NCBI GenBank assembly: GCA_031216915.1
Contig: CM062293.1
Location: 147,940,285-148,004,284 of the forward strand
DNA: 64,000 nt
Direction: 5' to 3'
Source of the DNA: Pictodentalium vernedei
Lineage: Eukaryota; Mollusca; Scaphopoda; Dentaliida; Dentaliidae
Part shown: positions 11,045 through 22,262 of the stretch, piece by piece
How positions within the stretch are numbered: position 1 is the first letter of the stretch
How the letters are laid out: each line of letters opens with the position of its first letter
Position numbers and translations under genes: made by a program
The notes under the pieces: model-generated
What the model was told of the DNA's origin: nothing
Databases searched by the model: none
Seen by the model: only the letters and a program-made list of their open reading frames with translations

Positions 11045-11534
11045 TATGTGATTTAATCGAACATGGAAATTGAAACAATGATGCTATAATACGGTATTTG
11101 AATGAGAAAAGTCGATGCCGTTTGAATTTGAGTTTAGGGGGTATGGTTAATATTTCACACGTTTCACAAGTTCATTATGGAATAAATGACTATTGTTATA
11201 TATCATTATAAAGCCACTGCTTTTCTGCAATTTTTGATATATAATTTAACTCCCAAAGTAGTCGTAGATTTGATTTAATGGACGTTGTGTACCGTTGTGT
11301 TTATGAAAACAATAAATTTTTTTTCGTAATTTTGTACATTTTCGTGAATATTTCACCATTGAGTGTGAGGATTGGTACAAAGTTGGCATTTTCTGTTGGG
11401 GATATGTATTCTCAATATAATTCAGAACTATATTTATGATTCTCACCCTACTAAGGCGAATAAGAATGAGAAATATGGAGCTGGGTCGAATTTGTTTTTA
11501 AATTTTTTTTTTTCATCAAAAAAACGCTATAACT

Positions 11535-11636
11535 AAAAAAGCTCAACTCGGATTCGCGGGGACTTTTCACACTTTATCCGCAATGTGTGTCCCGGAAACA
11601 TATAAAAAAAAATCAGCTTTCTCCGATTTTTTTCCT
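11535..11636 (-). repeat. Right inverted repeat of the 3.9-kb transposon
   Basis: This is the inverted partner of 7733-7834. The terminal CTCCGATTTTTTTCC and inner AAAAAAGCTCAACTCGGATT are the complements of the left-end blocks. Confidence 0.85.
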
Positions 11637-11935
11637 TACTTTCTCATTTTTATGTCTAATGTGCCTGGACTATTGGCGTTGTGTTGAATTTATGAGCTAA
11701 GAACTCTGTAGGTGATCTCCCAAGTTCAATGAAAAGAATATGAATGCAAATCTTTTTATATAAAAAATAATTCTGAAGCAATATGTTATTTGTGTCGGCA
11801 AATAATGTTAAGTGCAGCCTGATAAAAGAAAAAAAAACTTTCAAATTATAAGCAGACAAAATTGTGCATTTGAGTGAAAAAAGCGTTCGCAGCTTCGTGG
11901 TCTGTCACTTTTCATGAAGCAGAGTATACCGTTAC

Positions 11936-12300
11936 AGAACAAAGACTTGACCCCCACAAGATAAACTGGAAGCTAGGGTTTCATTACGCGGAGAGTCTCC
12001 TAAAGTTTTTGTTTCGTTTTGTGGAGAGTCCCTTTAAAGGAAAAAAAACTTGGCACCACAAGATATACTGCAACTTGGGGTTTCATTAAATGGAGAATTC
12101 CTTTAAGGTAAAGACTAGACACCCCCACCCCCCCCCCCCCCCCCCCCCACCCCACCCCCAAAAGCAAAACAGCAAGTCGGGGTTTCAATATATGGATAGC
12201 TCCTTTAAAAGTCAAATACTTGATCCCACAAGTTAAGCTGCAAGTTGGGGTTTCATTAATTGGAAAGTCCCTTTACAGGTTAAAGAATTCATCGAACAAG
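11936..12300 (+). repeat. Decayed tandem repeat, left block
   Basis: Four diverged units are seen with the theme CACAAGATATACTGCAACTT, then GGGGTTTCATTA, then GGAGAGTCCCTTTAAAGG, near 11945, 12050, 12165 and 12230. A poly-C tract interrupts it at about 12121-12150. The 300 bp before it (11639-11935) contain nothing recognisable. Confidence 0.75.
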
Positions 12301-12689
12301 CCAGAAATTCGCCACAGGGTGTATGTGGGGGTAAAGTTATCTCACTTCTCCCCATCATTCGTCAAATTTACAATAGTCGTAATAAAGAAACCCTGATTTG
12401 AAAAAAGCTGGAAATTCCAGACAGGGCGCTAGTGGAATTTTTCCAGACGTGTAGAATTTGGCAAAACTATGAAGTTTTAAGACAGAAAGGTAATGAAGGT
12501 CCTCCAAATATTGACTGAACTGTAGTACACGTCCACCCAAATAATGATTTGTAGCTGGAATTTGTGACTATCGAGAGCCTCAGTTGGATAATTTACAGTA
12601 GGGGTGGGGGTTGTACAAATGGAATTTTGCATCGTAATTGGTTGAGAGTTGGAAGCCCATATTTGGACTTTATTCTGTGGCGTAACACA
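12301..12689. other. Unassigned stretch
   Basis: No gene or repeat recognised. Confidence 0.5.
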
Positions 12690-12860
12690 GCTTAAAGGCT
12701 TCATATTCTGTGGATATGTTTCATATATCGCTGTCTTGAAGTTATATACTCGGTGTTGATTTGCTTTGTTGCAATTTATGGGAGAGTGCCCTTAGGCACT
12801 CTCCCATAGATTGTAACAAGCCAAAGACATGTGAACAACATCTGACGACTGAGAATAATT
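12690..12860. mobile_element. Family F hairpin MITE, copy 1
   Basis: The hairpin at 12761-12825 has the arm TTGCAATTTATGGGAGAGTG paired across CCCTTAGG. The flanks (AGGCTTCATATTCTGTGG; AGACATGTGAACAA) match the other family-F copies at 25.9, 43.0 and 55.4 kb. Ends are imprecise. Confidence 0.7.
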
Positions 12861-13107
12861 TTAGTATCCCGCTACCAGATAAAGCCAGTAGTTGAAAATG
12901 TTGACTCGAGGAGGGGTGGGGGGGGGGGGGGGTGTCACCGGAATTTCCCACTTGTTGAAACGTAGTGGTAGTTGGAAGTTTGCCAACCATAGGGGGGGGG
13001 GGTGAAATTGGAAATCTAGAAGCGGACACTCCAAGGCCCCTTAGCAACGTCCCTGCCTATACGATATATATACTGCAAGGTAAGGTTTCAAAGTTTCATT
13101 GTTGGAG

Positions 13108-13447
13108 GGAGCACGGTGGCTCAGTAAGTAGAGACACGGGCTACAGGCCGGGGGGTCCTTGGTTCGAGTCCCGCTTGCCGCGGCGCGTTGTGTCCTTGGG
13201 CGGGACACTTAATCGCACACGTAGGGGCACTGTGGCGTTATGTATTAAGGCGTACTGCACGTCGATGGTGCACTTGTCTTCAACCAATGCTAACCCTGCT
13301 TGTGTGGAGTTAGTACGTTGGGGAGTCTGATAGTTGCTCGCCGTTGCTCGGTGGTTCTCTCCGGGTACTCCGGCTTCATCCACCTGTACAATTGTCCGAC
13401 ACTAGGTGACCCTGGCTGCCGAGCGTCGTTAAACCCCAATAAATAAA
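13108..13447 (+). mobile_element. tRNA-headed SINE, copy 1
   Basis: The head contains GGCTCAGTAAGTAGAG (A box-like) and GGTTCGAGTCCC (B box). It is followed by the CCTTGGGCGGGACACTTAAT motif, a shared body, and an AATAAATAAATT tail. A 13-bp target duplication, TTCATTGTTGGAG (13095-13107) and TTCATTATTGGAG (13448-13460), brackets it within the surrounding tandem repeat. Confidence 0.9.
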
Positions 13448-13469
13448 TTCATTATTGGAGTCTCCTTTC

Positions 13470-13690
13470 AAATATCCTGAAAGTCTTGACCTCACAACCT
13501 ATACTAGAAATTTGGGTTTCATTATGTTTAATGCCCCTTCAAATATTGAAGACTACCCCACAAGCTATACTGCAAGTTGAGGTTCATTATGTTCAAAGTC
13601 CCATCAAAAGAAAAAGACGTGACCCAACAAGCTATCTTGCCAGTTGGAATTTCATTATGTGGAGAATGGAGAGCCCCCTCCTTTTCACAA
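13470..13690 (+). repeat. Decayed tandem repeat, right block
   Basis: Three more units of the 11936-12300 theme are seen (CACAAGCTATACTGCAAGTT, TTTCATTATGTGGAGA). A further unit at about 13060-13107 is cut by the SINE. The two blocks were probably one array. Confidence 0.7.
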
Positions 13691-14032
13691 ATTTAACTTT
13701 CGGTGATATCAACATCTATGGAGATAAAAAAATAAATGATTGCCTATTTGAAAACATCTTATGATGGCCCTGTTGGATACCCTGTGTTTTTTTTCGGTAA
13801 AAACTTTTATGGCCCGGCGAAGCTTCGAAATTCAAGTCGAATCGTCCAAACGATTCAATCAGAGTCCCGCTAATTTGAAAATTTTTGAAACATTTGGATA
13901 TTCTTAAAACCCTACCAATTGTCTGTTTGGTGACTGAATAAATTCAATTTTTGTCTCGAAAACAGAGCATACGACATCTCATTGGAACAGGTTCGACTAG
14001 TTATTTCCAATGATGGATTTGGGGAGCACTAT
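13691..14032. other. Unassigned stretch
   Basis: Nothing recognisable apart from a weak inverted pair GAATCGTCC/AACGATTC near 13840. Confidence 0.5.
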
Positions 14033-14283
14033 TTAACCCTTTACCCAACGTAACGGCCAAAACTGGCCAGCGCTATTCTCGAAAATCGCCAGTTAATTTT
14101 CATGATTTTTTTCATTTTTTGTCTCCAAAACATAGGTTATAACCCCTCATTGGAACGATCTCGTCGAGCTCGTTCCAATGAGGGGTCATAACCTATGTTT
14201 TGGAGACAAAAATGAAAAAAATTAGTTATTCAAGAATTTTTTTTGCAAGTGCTGTCTGCTTTTCATGTTAGGTAAAGGGTTAA
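14033..14283 (+). mobile_element. TTAA hairpin MITE, subfamily A
   Basis: TTAA lies on both sides. The left end is CCCTTTACCCAACGTAACGG with CCAGCGCTATTCTCG. The centre is CCCCTCATTGGAACGA paired with its complement, and the right end is GTCTGCTTTTCATGTTAGG plus TAAAGGG. The stem's variable position is an A-T pair here. Confidence 0.95.
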
Positions 14284-14326
14284 ACTAGATGTGGCAGTAC
14301 GACACGAAAGCCCCCGAGAGCAAAAA

Positions 14327-14650
14327 GTCCGGAAAACTGATTCTCCAAGTTTTGGCACCATAAACTGAGTTCAAGGTCAATAACTCCGTAAAAAAGCATC
14401 CGACCGAGACCAAACTCGAACTCGACTTGCAGATACCCATGACACAGATATCAGAAATTATCTCAATGTATGGTGGAAAAAAGTCCGGAAAACTGTTATT
14501 TTGGAAGTTCAAGATCAATAACTCCGAGAAAAATAATCCGACCGGGACCAAACTTGAACTCGATTTGTAGGTACCCATAACAAAGCCAGATATTAGAAAT
14601 CAGTCAGTTATTTCAATTTATGAAGAAAAAAGTCCGGAAAACCTGTTAGC
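14327..14650 (+). repeat. About 140-bp tandem repeat, two copies and a partial
   Basis: AAAAAGTCCGGAAAACTG starts each unit (near 14321, 14469, 14628). AATAACTCCG and ATCCGACCG(A/G)GACCAAAC follow in the first two. The tail GACGGAATGATAGACGGATC resembles the GACGG tracts near the ends of pearl-like elements. Confidence 0.85.
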
Positions 14651-15145
14651 TCGGAATGAAGGAATGAGGGAAAGACGGAATGATAGACGGATCAGGTCAA
14701 CACTATATGCAACCGGCCACATTATGGCGGGGCATAAAGAATAGAATTCTAGAAGCAATTATAACGATTTCCGGGATAACATGTCGAATCTGTCTAACAA
14801 AAGAAGATAGGGGTATATATATAGATATATATATATTAAGCACAAATAGGTATACATTAAAAATATCAAAAATGCCTTGTAAGACAGAAGCTGAAGTATA
14901 CATGTGAAGGCGAGTGCGGTAAAGCAGAAGCGATAACTGGCAATTGTTAGTTTTAACATGTGACTATTATCACCCAAGTGGCAGCTGACGACTATGCTAC
15001 TGCGTTGGTTTACCTGTTCTTTCAGGGTCGATTTGGACGATGTCGAACTGGTTATGGAGTAAGCATCACCGTGAATGGAGTCCTTATCCTTAATAATTGA
15101 ATAAAAAATATTTCTAATGATATAACCGTCACACTTCTGATACTA
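14651..15145. other. Unassigned stretch with an AT microsatellite
   Basis: A short (TA)n tract lies at about 14814-14838. No gene is recognised. Confidence 0.5.
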
Positions 15146-15391
15146 TTAAATCTTTACCTAATATAAAAAGCAGACGACACTTGAAAACAAAATTCTTGAA
15201 TAAGTATTTTTTTTCTTCATTTTTTTGTCTCAAAAACATAGGTTATGACCCCTCATAGGACGAGCTCGACGATCTCGTTCCAAAGAGGGGTCATAACCTA
15301 TATTTTTGAGACAAAAAAAAATGAAAATTAATTGACCACTTTTGTGAATAGCGCTGGCCGGTGTTGGCCGTTACATTGGGTAAAGGGTTAA
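15146..15391 (-). mobile_element. TTAA hairpin MITE, subfamily A, inverted
   Basis: The left end, TCTTTACCTAATATAAAAAG then CAGACGACACTTG, is the usual right end of A. It finishes GGCCGTTACATTGGGTAAAG before GGTTAA. The palindrome is partly decayed (left arm CTCATAGGACGAG). Confidence 0.9.
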
Positions 15392-15783
15392 TCGACCTCA
15401 TATAAAGGTCACTGGTCAAGCATATGAGCAGGCATCCACGAGATGCAATTCCGATGGAAGATATTCACAATTTTAGTTGAGTTCGCAATTCGCTCCTTAC
15501 GTGGAAGAAGGCGCCATCTGTAATGCTTCAGCATTGCCGGTGGTGCCTTAATCCAGTCAAGGGACAAGTTATCCAGTTCTAGACTGATATCGGATACTAG
15601 CGAACAGGTAAACGCAATCCTATCAATGCACCAGGGCAAGTTAACGTTTTCATTTTGCTGGGACACCAAGATTAACTATCTTTCGAGCACAAGAAAGGTG
15701 GTCATATCAATATCTATTCATAGGCAACTGCTTTCCTTTCATCTAAAACATAGTCTATCATTCTCCTACCTACTGGAACGAGC
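15392..15783. other. Unassigned stretch
   Basis: No gene or repeat recognised. Confidence 0.5.
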
Positions 15784-16034
15784 TTAACCCTTTACCTAAC
15801 ATGAAAAGCAGACGACACTTGCAAAAAAAATTCTTGAATAACTAATTTTTTTCATTTTTTGTCTCAAAAACATAGGTTATGACCCCTCGTTGGAACGAGC
15901 TCGACGAGCTCGTTCCAACGAGGGGTCATAACCTATGTTTTTGAGACAAAAAATGAAAATATTTTGAAAATTAATTGGCGATTTTTGAGAATAGCGCTGG
16001 CCGGTTTTGGCCGTTACGTTGGGTAAAGGGTTAA
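15784..16034 (-). mobile_element. TTAA hairpin MITE, subfamily A, inverted
   Basis: This is a near-consensus copy with TTAA at both ends. The central stem is CCCCTCGTTGGAACGAGCTC paired perfectly with its complement around a single A. The variable position is G-C. Confidence 0.95.
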
Positions 16035-16901
16035 AGAACTATGTTGTAATGAAATATCAGAAAGCAAAATTTGGGAAGAAAAAGGGCAGGGGAGTGAGTT
16101 CACAGATTTTTGAGTAGATTTTTTTTTGCAGATCAAAATGTAAGAATTTGGTCGATCTTTTAGGTGAACGGCTAGAAGGCCTGTTTTTGAGGTGTCCTTT
16201 GCATGACATTACATTCAGTTTTTTTTGTATGACCCGTTTATTGCCTCTGTCGCCCATTGTACTTTTGCGATGACTGCCATAAAAGGCTAAGTCTAAATGT
16301 TCTCTTCCACACAGACCGCCTACAAAAGCGGTTGGTTTAAAAAAACGGAATGCAAAGGTTGTGCATAGAAGTCTTGCTGATGGTGGGTTGAGTAAGTGAG
16401 GATTCAAAAATCAGAGCAAGGTGATGAAACATGGATACTTGTGACAAACAAAATAAATACACAATCTGTAAACATGAATAGGGCATTCATTTTAAGAGTC
16501 GGGGACTGATTTTCAAATAATTTCGCAAATTTCAATGTTTCAAAAGACATTTTCCCCAAATAAGTGTCAGACCACATTCTGACATTCACACCAGAATGGA
16601 AACAAAAGAATGAATTTCTCACTAAGTATGTAATCTTTTGAACAGGACAAAACACGAGGCTTAGTATGTCTTAGATACTGTTGATTTAACTTATTCCATA
16701 ATCTTGGTAAATCTCTCCTTTCTATCCCGCTCAATGATAAAACTCACAGCCAATAGCTACAAAGTATTTTATCTGTATTTTTGTAAACAGTTTCCTTATA
16801 ATGTAAATACAAATTTAATGCGTTTGGTTAGGTCTGTATATTGATCATTCCGAACATATTGCAAACTGACATTCTGCCTTCGAACACACCGCCTTATAAA
16901 T
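16035..16901. other. Unassigned stretch
   Basis: Two minus-strand frames of about 116 and 83 codons occur (16057-16407 and 16404-16655). They show no domain or splice context and I treat them as chance. Confidence 0.5.
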
Positions 16902-17399
16902 CTTTTTCACGCTAAGCAAATCCAGTTACAGTAGTCTGAAACAGCCATGGGTGGATTTGATGGAAGGTTCAAGAAAGCAATCATCGATAACAGAAATGAT
17001 GTAATGTAATTGTTACATTTTGTTTAACCCTTTACCTAACGAATCGCCCGCATCCGCCCGCGTAATATGCAAATTGAGAAGTTGAAAAAAATTAATTTTT
17101 CAAAATATTTCAACAAAACCATATTATGTGACCCCTCATTGGAACGAGCTCATTGAGCTCGTTCCAATGAGGGGTCACATGATATGGTTTTGTTGAAATT
17201 TTTTGAAAAATTAAAAAAAAAGATATTTAAAATAATTTTGATATCGTATACGCTGGGTAAAGGGTTAATTAAACTTTTCTTTACACGCCAAGCAAATCCA
17301 GTTACAGTAGTCTGAAACAGCCATGGCTGGATTTGATGGAAGGTTCAAGAAAGCAATCATTGATAACAGAAATGATGTAATGTAATTGTTATATTTTCT
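16902..17399 (+). repeat. 120-bp direct duplication around a MITE
   Basis: The segment with AGCAAATCCAGTTACAGTAG and CAATCATCGATAACAGAAAT at 16902-17021 recurs at 17277-17399 with only a few differences. A subfamily-B MITE occupies the gap. Confidence 0.9.
17024..17268 (+). mobile_element. TTAA hairpin MITE, subfamily B
   Basis: TTAA lies on both sides. The left end is CCCTTTACCTAACGAATCGC then CCGCATCCGCCCGCG, and the right arm ends ATATCGTATACGCTGGGTAA. The centre is CCCCTCATTGGAACGAGCTC, paired with an A-T variable position. This is a good reference copy of B. Confidence 0.95.
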
Positions 17400-18067
17400 A
17401 CATATTCTACCCAAACAAAATAACCGAGGCGTGTAAAACTGCACTGAAATGATATGATACATATTTTGTTTCCCTTTCTTCCTACACATTAACTCTTAAC
17501 CCGATGAGTAATTTCAAGATATTTTGATCAAATCTAGTCATTGCTGCGATCTAGCAGCCATCGTTTGATTTGATGAAAAAAATCATCTAAATTTAAATCA
17601 AGAAAACACTGGCGAAAAACTGCATTCAATTTATAGGGTGGAAATTGGATAAAATATGCTCCAAATTATACACATTTCAATGGCACGAGAAATCCAGCCC
17701 TGACAGGAATATCCGTCAGTTGCAGGCAAGGAGTTAACCCTCTACATACTAATAACAAATAGCAAGATTTCAAGCTACAGATTCCCCCCAACTAAGAATT
17801 CACTTACCTTTGTCAAACAAGATTGAATTGGTTAAATTGCTAGTAGTTGCATTATCAGAAAAATTTACAGTTTGAAATTGTGATATTTCTATATAAGTGC
17901 GCAGAGAGTAAACTACAAAGATCGAGGTATACTCTCACACCTGTGTTGAGAAGATCTTTCCTTGTTCAGAGTATATTGCATTAATGTCGTACGGGGCAGT
18001 TTTGGTTTTTAAATTTTTCGAACTAGCACATATGTTCTGCAGCTAGAAACACACAATATATGGGCCA
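17400..18067. other. Unassigned stretch with one good minus-strand splice donor
   Basis: On the minus strand TTGACAAAG/GTAAGTG at about 17812 is a strong donor, but I see no convincing acceptor or frame for the exon before it. Confidence 0.4.
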
Positions 18068-20520
18068 GATGATCTCATGGATGATTTCATGTGACGGCAT
18101 GTCACGTGATCCAGTGGCGCCATGTCGTGTTGTCATAGTAACCCGCGTTAGCGGCCATCTTGTGACGTCATCCCCACAGTGATACGCGGTGTTAGTGCGC
18201 ATGCGCAGCGCGTGTTGTTAGGTTGATACGTGTTTCCGTCGTCCATTTTGTATACTTGAGGCCGCCATCTTGGTTTTTATGGTAGCACGTGGTTGCTATG
18301 TTACCCAAAGGCTTACAACAAGACAGGGGTATGTTCGGAGGCTGTGTTCGATTGAATAGGAGTAAAGCTAATTACCACAAACAAGCCGACAATCCCACCA
18401 AATCACCAAAATCCACTTTATTTACTACGGATTCTTCAAGAATCCTTTTTAGGACCGCCATACCGTAGATTTTAATAGTAGTACATAGTGCTATAGTATA
18501 GAGGGGGCCCCTGGGGTAAGTTCGATTGAACTAGAGTAATTTTCTTCTTCGGATTCCCCCCAGAATCCCTTTTTATGACTTCTTTGTTCTATTTATTCTG
18601 ACTTCCCTAAACACGTTTATGTTCTATTGTACACATTACAGGTAGCACATAGGCACACGTTGGATATGCCAATATGTGCTTATGTGAAATGGCACAATGT
18701 GACACAATGTGCAGTAGCACATAAGCACATGCTGGATGTGCAGATATGTGCTTATGTGAAAAGGCACAATGTGACACATTGCGCACAAGCATATAGGCAC
18801 ATACGGGTATTTGAGGACACCTATGGCCTTGTATTGTATTATTTGAGGATACATATCGAGGATACCTTTTGGAGAACCCCTTTTTTGTCGCATGTGCTTA
18901 TGTGAAAATGCACAATGTGACACAACGTGCACTAGCACATAGGCACATGCTGGATGTGCCGGTATGTGCTTATGTGAAAAGGCACAATGTGACACATTGT
19001 GCACTAGCACATAGGCACATACGGTATCTGAGGATACCTATGGCCTGGTATTGAATTATTTGAGGATACCTATCGAGGATGGATACCTTCTGGAGAATCC
19101 CCCTTTTGTCGCATGTGTGTATGTGAAAAAGCACAATATGACGCAATGTGCACTAGCACATAGGCACATGCTGGATGTGCCGATATGTGCTTATGTGAAA
19201 AAGCACAATGTGACGCCTTGTGCACTATTTGAGTATACTATTTGAGTATACCTTTTTAGTCGTATGAGGCAATGAGGGCTATGAGAAAATCCCTCAGTGA
19301 GGTCTAATTTAGTATTACCAACGGCTTCCATCTTATCTCCAAAGCTCCAAGGCACTACTTGTCTATGGTCTATCTATCCTACCATTCATTAGCTTCTACA
19401 ACAGTCTTGTGTCATTGCATAAAAAGGGATTCTTCAGAAGGTATTCTCGATAGGTATCCTCAAATAATACAATACCAGGCCATAGGTATCCTCAAATACC
19501 CGTATGTGCCTATGTGCTAGGGCGAAATGTGTCACATTGTGCCCTTTTACATAGGCACATCCAACTTGTGCTTATGTGCTAGTGCACCTTGTGTCACATT
19601 GTGCATTTTCACATAAGCACATGCGACAAAAAAGTGATTCTCCAGAAGGTATCCTCGATAGGTATCTTCAATTAATACAATACCAGGCCATAGGTATTCT
19701 CAAATACCCGTATGTGCCGATGTGCTAGTGCACAATGTGTCACATTGTGCCTTTTCACATAAGCACATATCGGTACATCCAGCATGTGCTTTATGTGCTA
19801 GTGCACATTGTGTCACATTATGCCTTTTCGCATAAGCACATATCGGCACATCCAGCATGTGCTTATGTGCTACTGCACATTGTGTCACGTTGTGCCTTTT
19901 CACATAAGCACATATTGGTATATCCAACATGTGCCTATGTGCTACCTGTAATGTGTAAAATAGAACATAAACATGTTTAGGGAAGTCAGAATAAATAGAA
20001 CAAAGAAGTCATAAAAAGGGATTCTGGGAGAATCCGAACCAGAAAATTACTCTAGTTTAATCGAACTTACCCCTGGGGGCCCTCTCTGTACTATAGCACT
20101 ATGTGCTACTATTAAAATCTACGGTATGGCGGTCCTAAAAAGGATTCTTGAAGAATCCGTAGTAAATAAAGTGGATTTTGGTGATTTGGAGGGATTGTCG
20201 GGTTGTTTGTGGTAATTAGCTTTACTCCTATTCAATCGAACACACCCTCCGAACATACCCCTGTCTTGTTGTAAGCCTTTAGGTAACATCGCAACCATGT
20301 GCTACCATAGAAACCAAGATGGCGGCCTCCAGTATTCAAAATGGATGACGGAAACACGTATCACCCTAAAAACACGCGCTGCGCATGCGCATTAACACCA
20401 CGTATCACTGTGGGGATGAAGTCACAAGATGGCCGCTCACGCGGCTTACCATGACAACACAGCATGGCGCCACTGAGTCACGTGACATGACGTCACATGA
20501 GATCATCCATAAGATCATCC
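18068..20520. mobile_element. 2.45-kb foldback element
   Basis: The outer arms are inverted copies: GATGATCTCATGGATGAT at 18068 pairs with the end at 20520. GTGGCGCCATG, TGCGCATGCGCA and GGAAACACGTATCA lie in matching order. The arms are roughly 1.2 kb (left to about 19258, right from about 19429) around a 170-bp loop. Inside each arm is a diverged repeat of roughly 60-230 bp built on GCACATAGGCACATGCTGGA and TGTGCTTATGTGAAAAGGCA. AYVKRHNVTHCALAHRH-like frames arise from this repeat and are not genes. No protein gene is present. A clear target duplication was not found. Confidence 0.9.
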
Positions 20521-22020
20521 AAATAAGTCCTGAAACGTGCGAGCAAAACTACTGTCGTGTGAGCTATATACGCATTTACCGAACCATTAATGGCTTTTGA
20601 TGGGTGGACGTATTTTTTAGACTTCAGCCCCGAAAGTGTTAAAGAAACCTGGAGCATACGTGTACCAGTTATCAGAGCTACACCAACTTGAGATACAATA
20701 TCTGTCGTACTGCACTTCCTCTCCCTATCAAGGGTTTAACACAGTAAATGTAATGCTAGAATTCAGAGAGTTGTGATAAAGCGTAAAAAAAAAAGTTCAC
20801 ATCCCGTTCTACAATTTCTGCATGATGTCTCTACTTTAATGGGACTAAAAGCCACCAATTTGAGAAAAAAAAACAATTCGTGTTCAGCTGTTCTTTATAT
20901 CCAAATACAAGCACAGGTACTCCGCACAAACCGAGAACTCGTAAAAAGGACCCTTATGTTTCATATTTCATGTAAATTAAATAAATTAACCTGAAGGTGA
21001 GAATTTCTGGGTTTTCTCAAAAAAGGGAGGGTGCATTAAGAATTAAATTAATTCATTGATTTCGTCTTCCATATATGACGCTGACTCTGTTCAGATGGTT
21101 GCTGTCCCTCTGGAGCAAAACAAAATTCAGAGTCGGAACACTGTATCGAAACTGCAAATTGAGCAGAACAATCGTGATTAATTACTTTATCACAATGCTC
21201 GCATCACACCTAGAGTGTAAAGACCTTCACGGCAAGAATATTGGCAAACCACTAACAATGTTTCAATAAGACTAAACTCCTTGCCCTCTGATTCGACGAG
21301 AGTTCGCTTATTTTTTTTTCTATGTTTAAGGCTCCAGTGGCATATGTTACCGTTTGATGTCAACAAGTGAAATATTTGAAAAGAGGATAATAATGCGACG
21401 AGATTCAACGTGCATACTGCCTATAAAATCATATTTTCCTAGGCCCGTGATCATTCTTTGAATGTATACCCACAACCCACTTACAAACAGGGGAGGTTAC
21501 TCCATATCAGCTCAAATCATGAACTTGTTCAAGATTTGAGCTGAGATAGAGTAACTTCAACCTTTATCTAAGTTATTAATTTTTTGTTCTCCAGTGACGT
21601 CGTGGGTTACACGAGAGGCTTGTTGACTAATTTTTTTTACCGTTGAAGTTGCATTGTTCATTCAAGTTGCCTTGTTCATTTCACGATGTGGGTTTTGGGC
21701 TCTGGGTAGAGTCTTATTGAACATACAAGTTATTATACAGTCAGTTCATCACAATAACTTAATATAATGTTGGAAGTCGGGGGTTACAAAACCCAAGCAC
21801 GTCCCTTATTATGTAATTTATTCAAGCATTTCCTATTACTGGGAGCTAGAAAAGCTGTAAATACATCACAAACCCAAATCCCCGAGTTATGATTTGGGTT
21901 TCAAGTGAGAAATTTGGCTGGTGCTTTCGTATCATGAGCAACGCATACCGAGTTAGTACGAATATCTTTCTTCGAGATGAATGACTTTTCTTCAACTGTC
22001 TGACTATTTGGTGAATTTAA
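20521..22020. other. Mostly unassigned stretch
   Basis: It contains one short hairpin (listed separately) and a 65-bp segment (20881-20945, ATCCAAATACAAGCACAGG) that recurs at 22899-22962. No gene recognised. Confidence 0.5.
21494..21560. repeat. Imperfect hairpin
   Basis: GGTTACTCCATATCAGCTCA pairs with TGAGCTGAGATAGAGTAACT around a loop ATGAACTTGTTCAA; about 24 bp of stem with a few mismatches. Confidence 0.75.
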
Positions 22021-22262
22021 TTAACCTTTTACCTAACGTAACGACCAAAACCGGCCAGCGCTAGTCACAAAAATCGCCAATTAATTTTCATTATTTTTTT
22101 TCATTTTTGTCTCATAAACATAGGTTATGACCCCTCTTTGGGACGGGCTCGTTGAGCTCGTTCCAGAGAGGGTCACAACCTATGTTTTTGAGACAAAAAA
22201 TGAGTTATTCAAGAATTTTGTTCGCATGCGTCGTCTGCTTTTCAGGTTAGGTAAAGGGTTAA
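22021..22262 (+). mobile_element. TTAA hairpin MITE, subfamily A
   Basis: TTAA lies at both ends. The left end is CCTTTTACCTAACGTAACGA, and the right end is GTCTGCTTTTCAGGTTAGG plus TAAAGGG. The variable position is T-A (CTCTTTGG/CCAGAGAG) with additional stem mismatches. Confidence 0.95.

Larger units (their letters stand above)
7731..11638 (-). mobile_element. 3.9-kb TIR transposon carrying a nuclease/CXC protein gene
   Basis: The ends are inverted copies. GGAAAAAAATCGGAGAAAGC at 7734 matches, on the other strand, the sequence ending at 11635. After a diverged 40-bp stretch, a second block (AAAGTCCCC, then AGTTGAGCTTTTTT) pairs again on both sides. TA lies immediately outside at 7731-7732 and 11637-11638, a possible 2-bp target duplication. 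The single long gene runs on the minus strand inside. No other long frame is present. The combination of inverted ends, TA flanks and one gene indicates an autonomous-looking DNA transposon. Its superfamily is not certain. XPG-type nuclease modules have, from memory, been reported in Academ transposons, which is the nearest comparison I can offer. Confidence 0.75.

Noticed and set aside
13108-13220. tRNA gene
   Set aside because: A and B boxes are present but followed by a shared SINE body, tail and target duplication; the same holds for the other tRNA-like heads.
18607-19980. Repeated AYVKRHNVTHCALAHRH-like frames resembling a repeat protein
   Set aside because: Generated by the GCACATAAGCACAT units in the arms of the foldback element, with frames on both strands.
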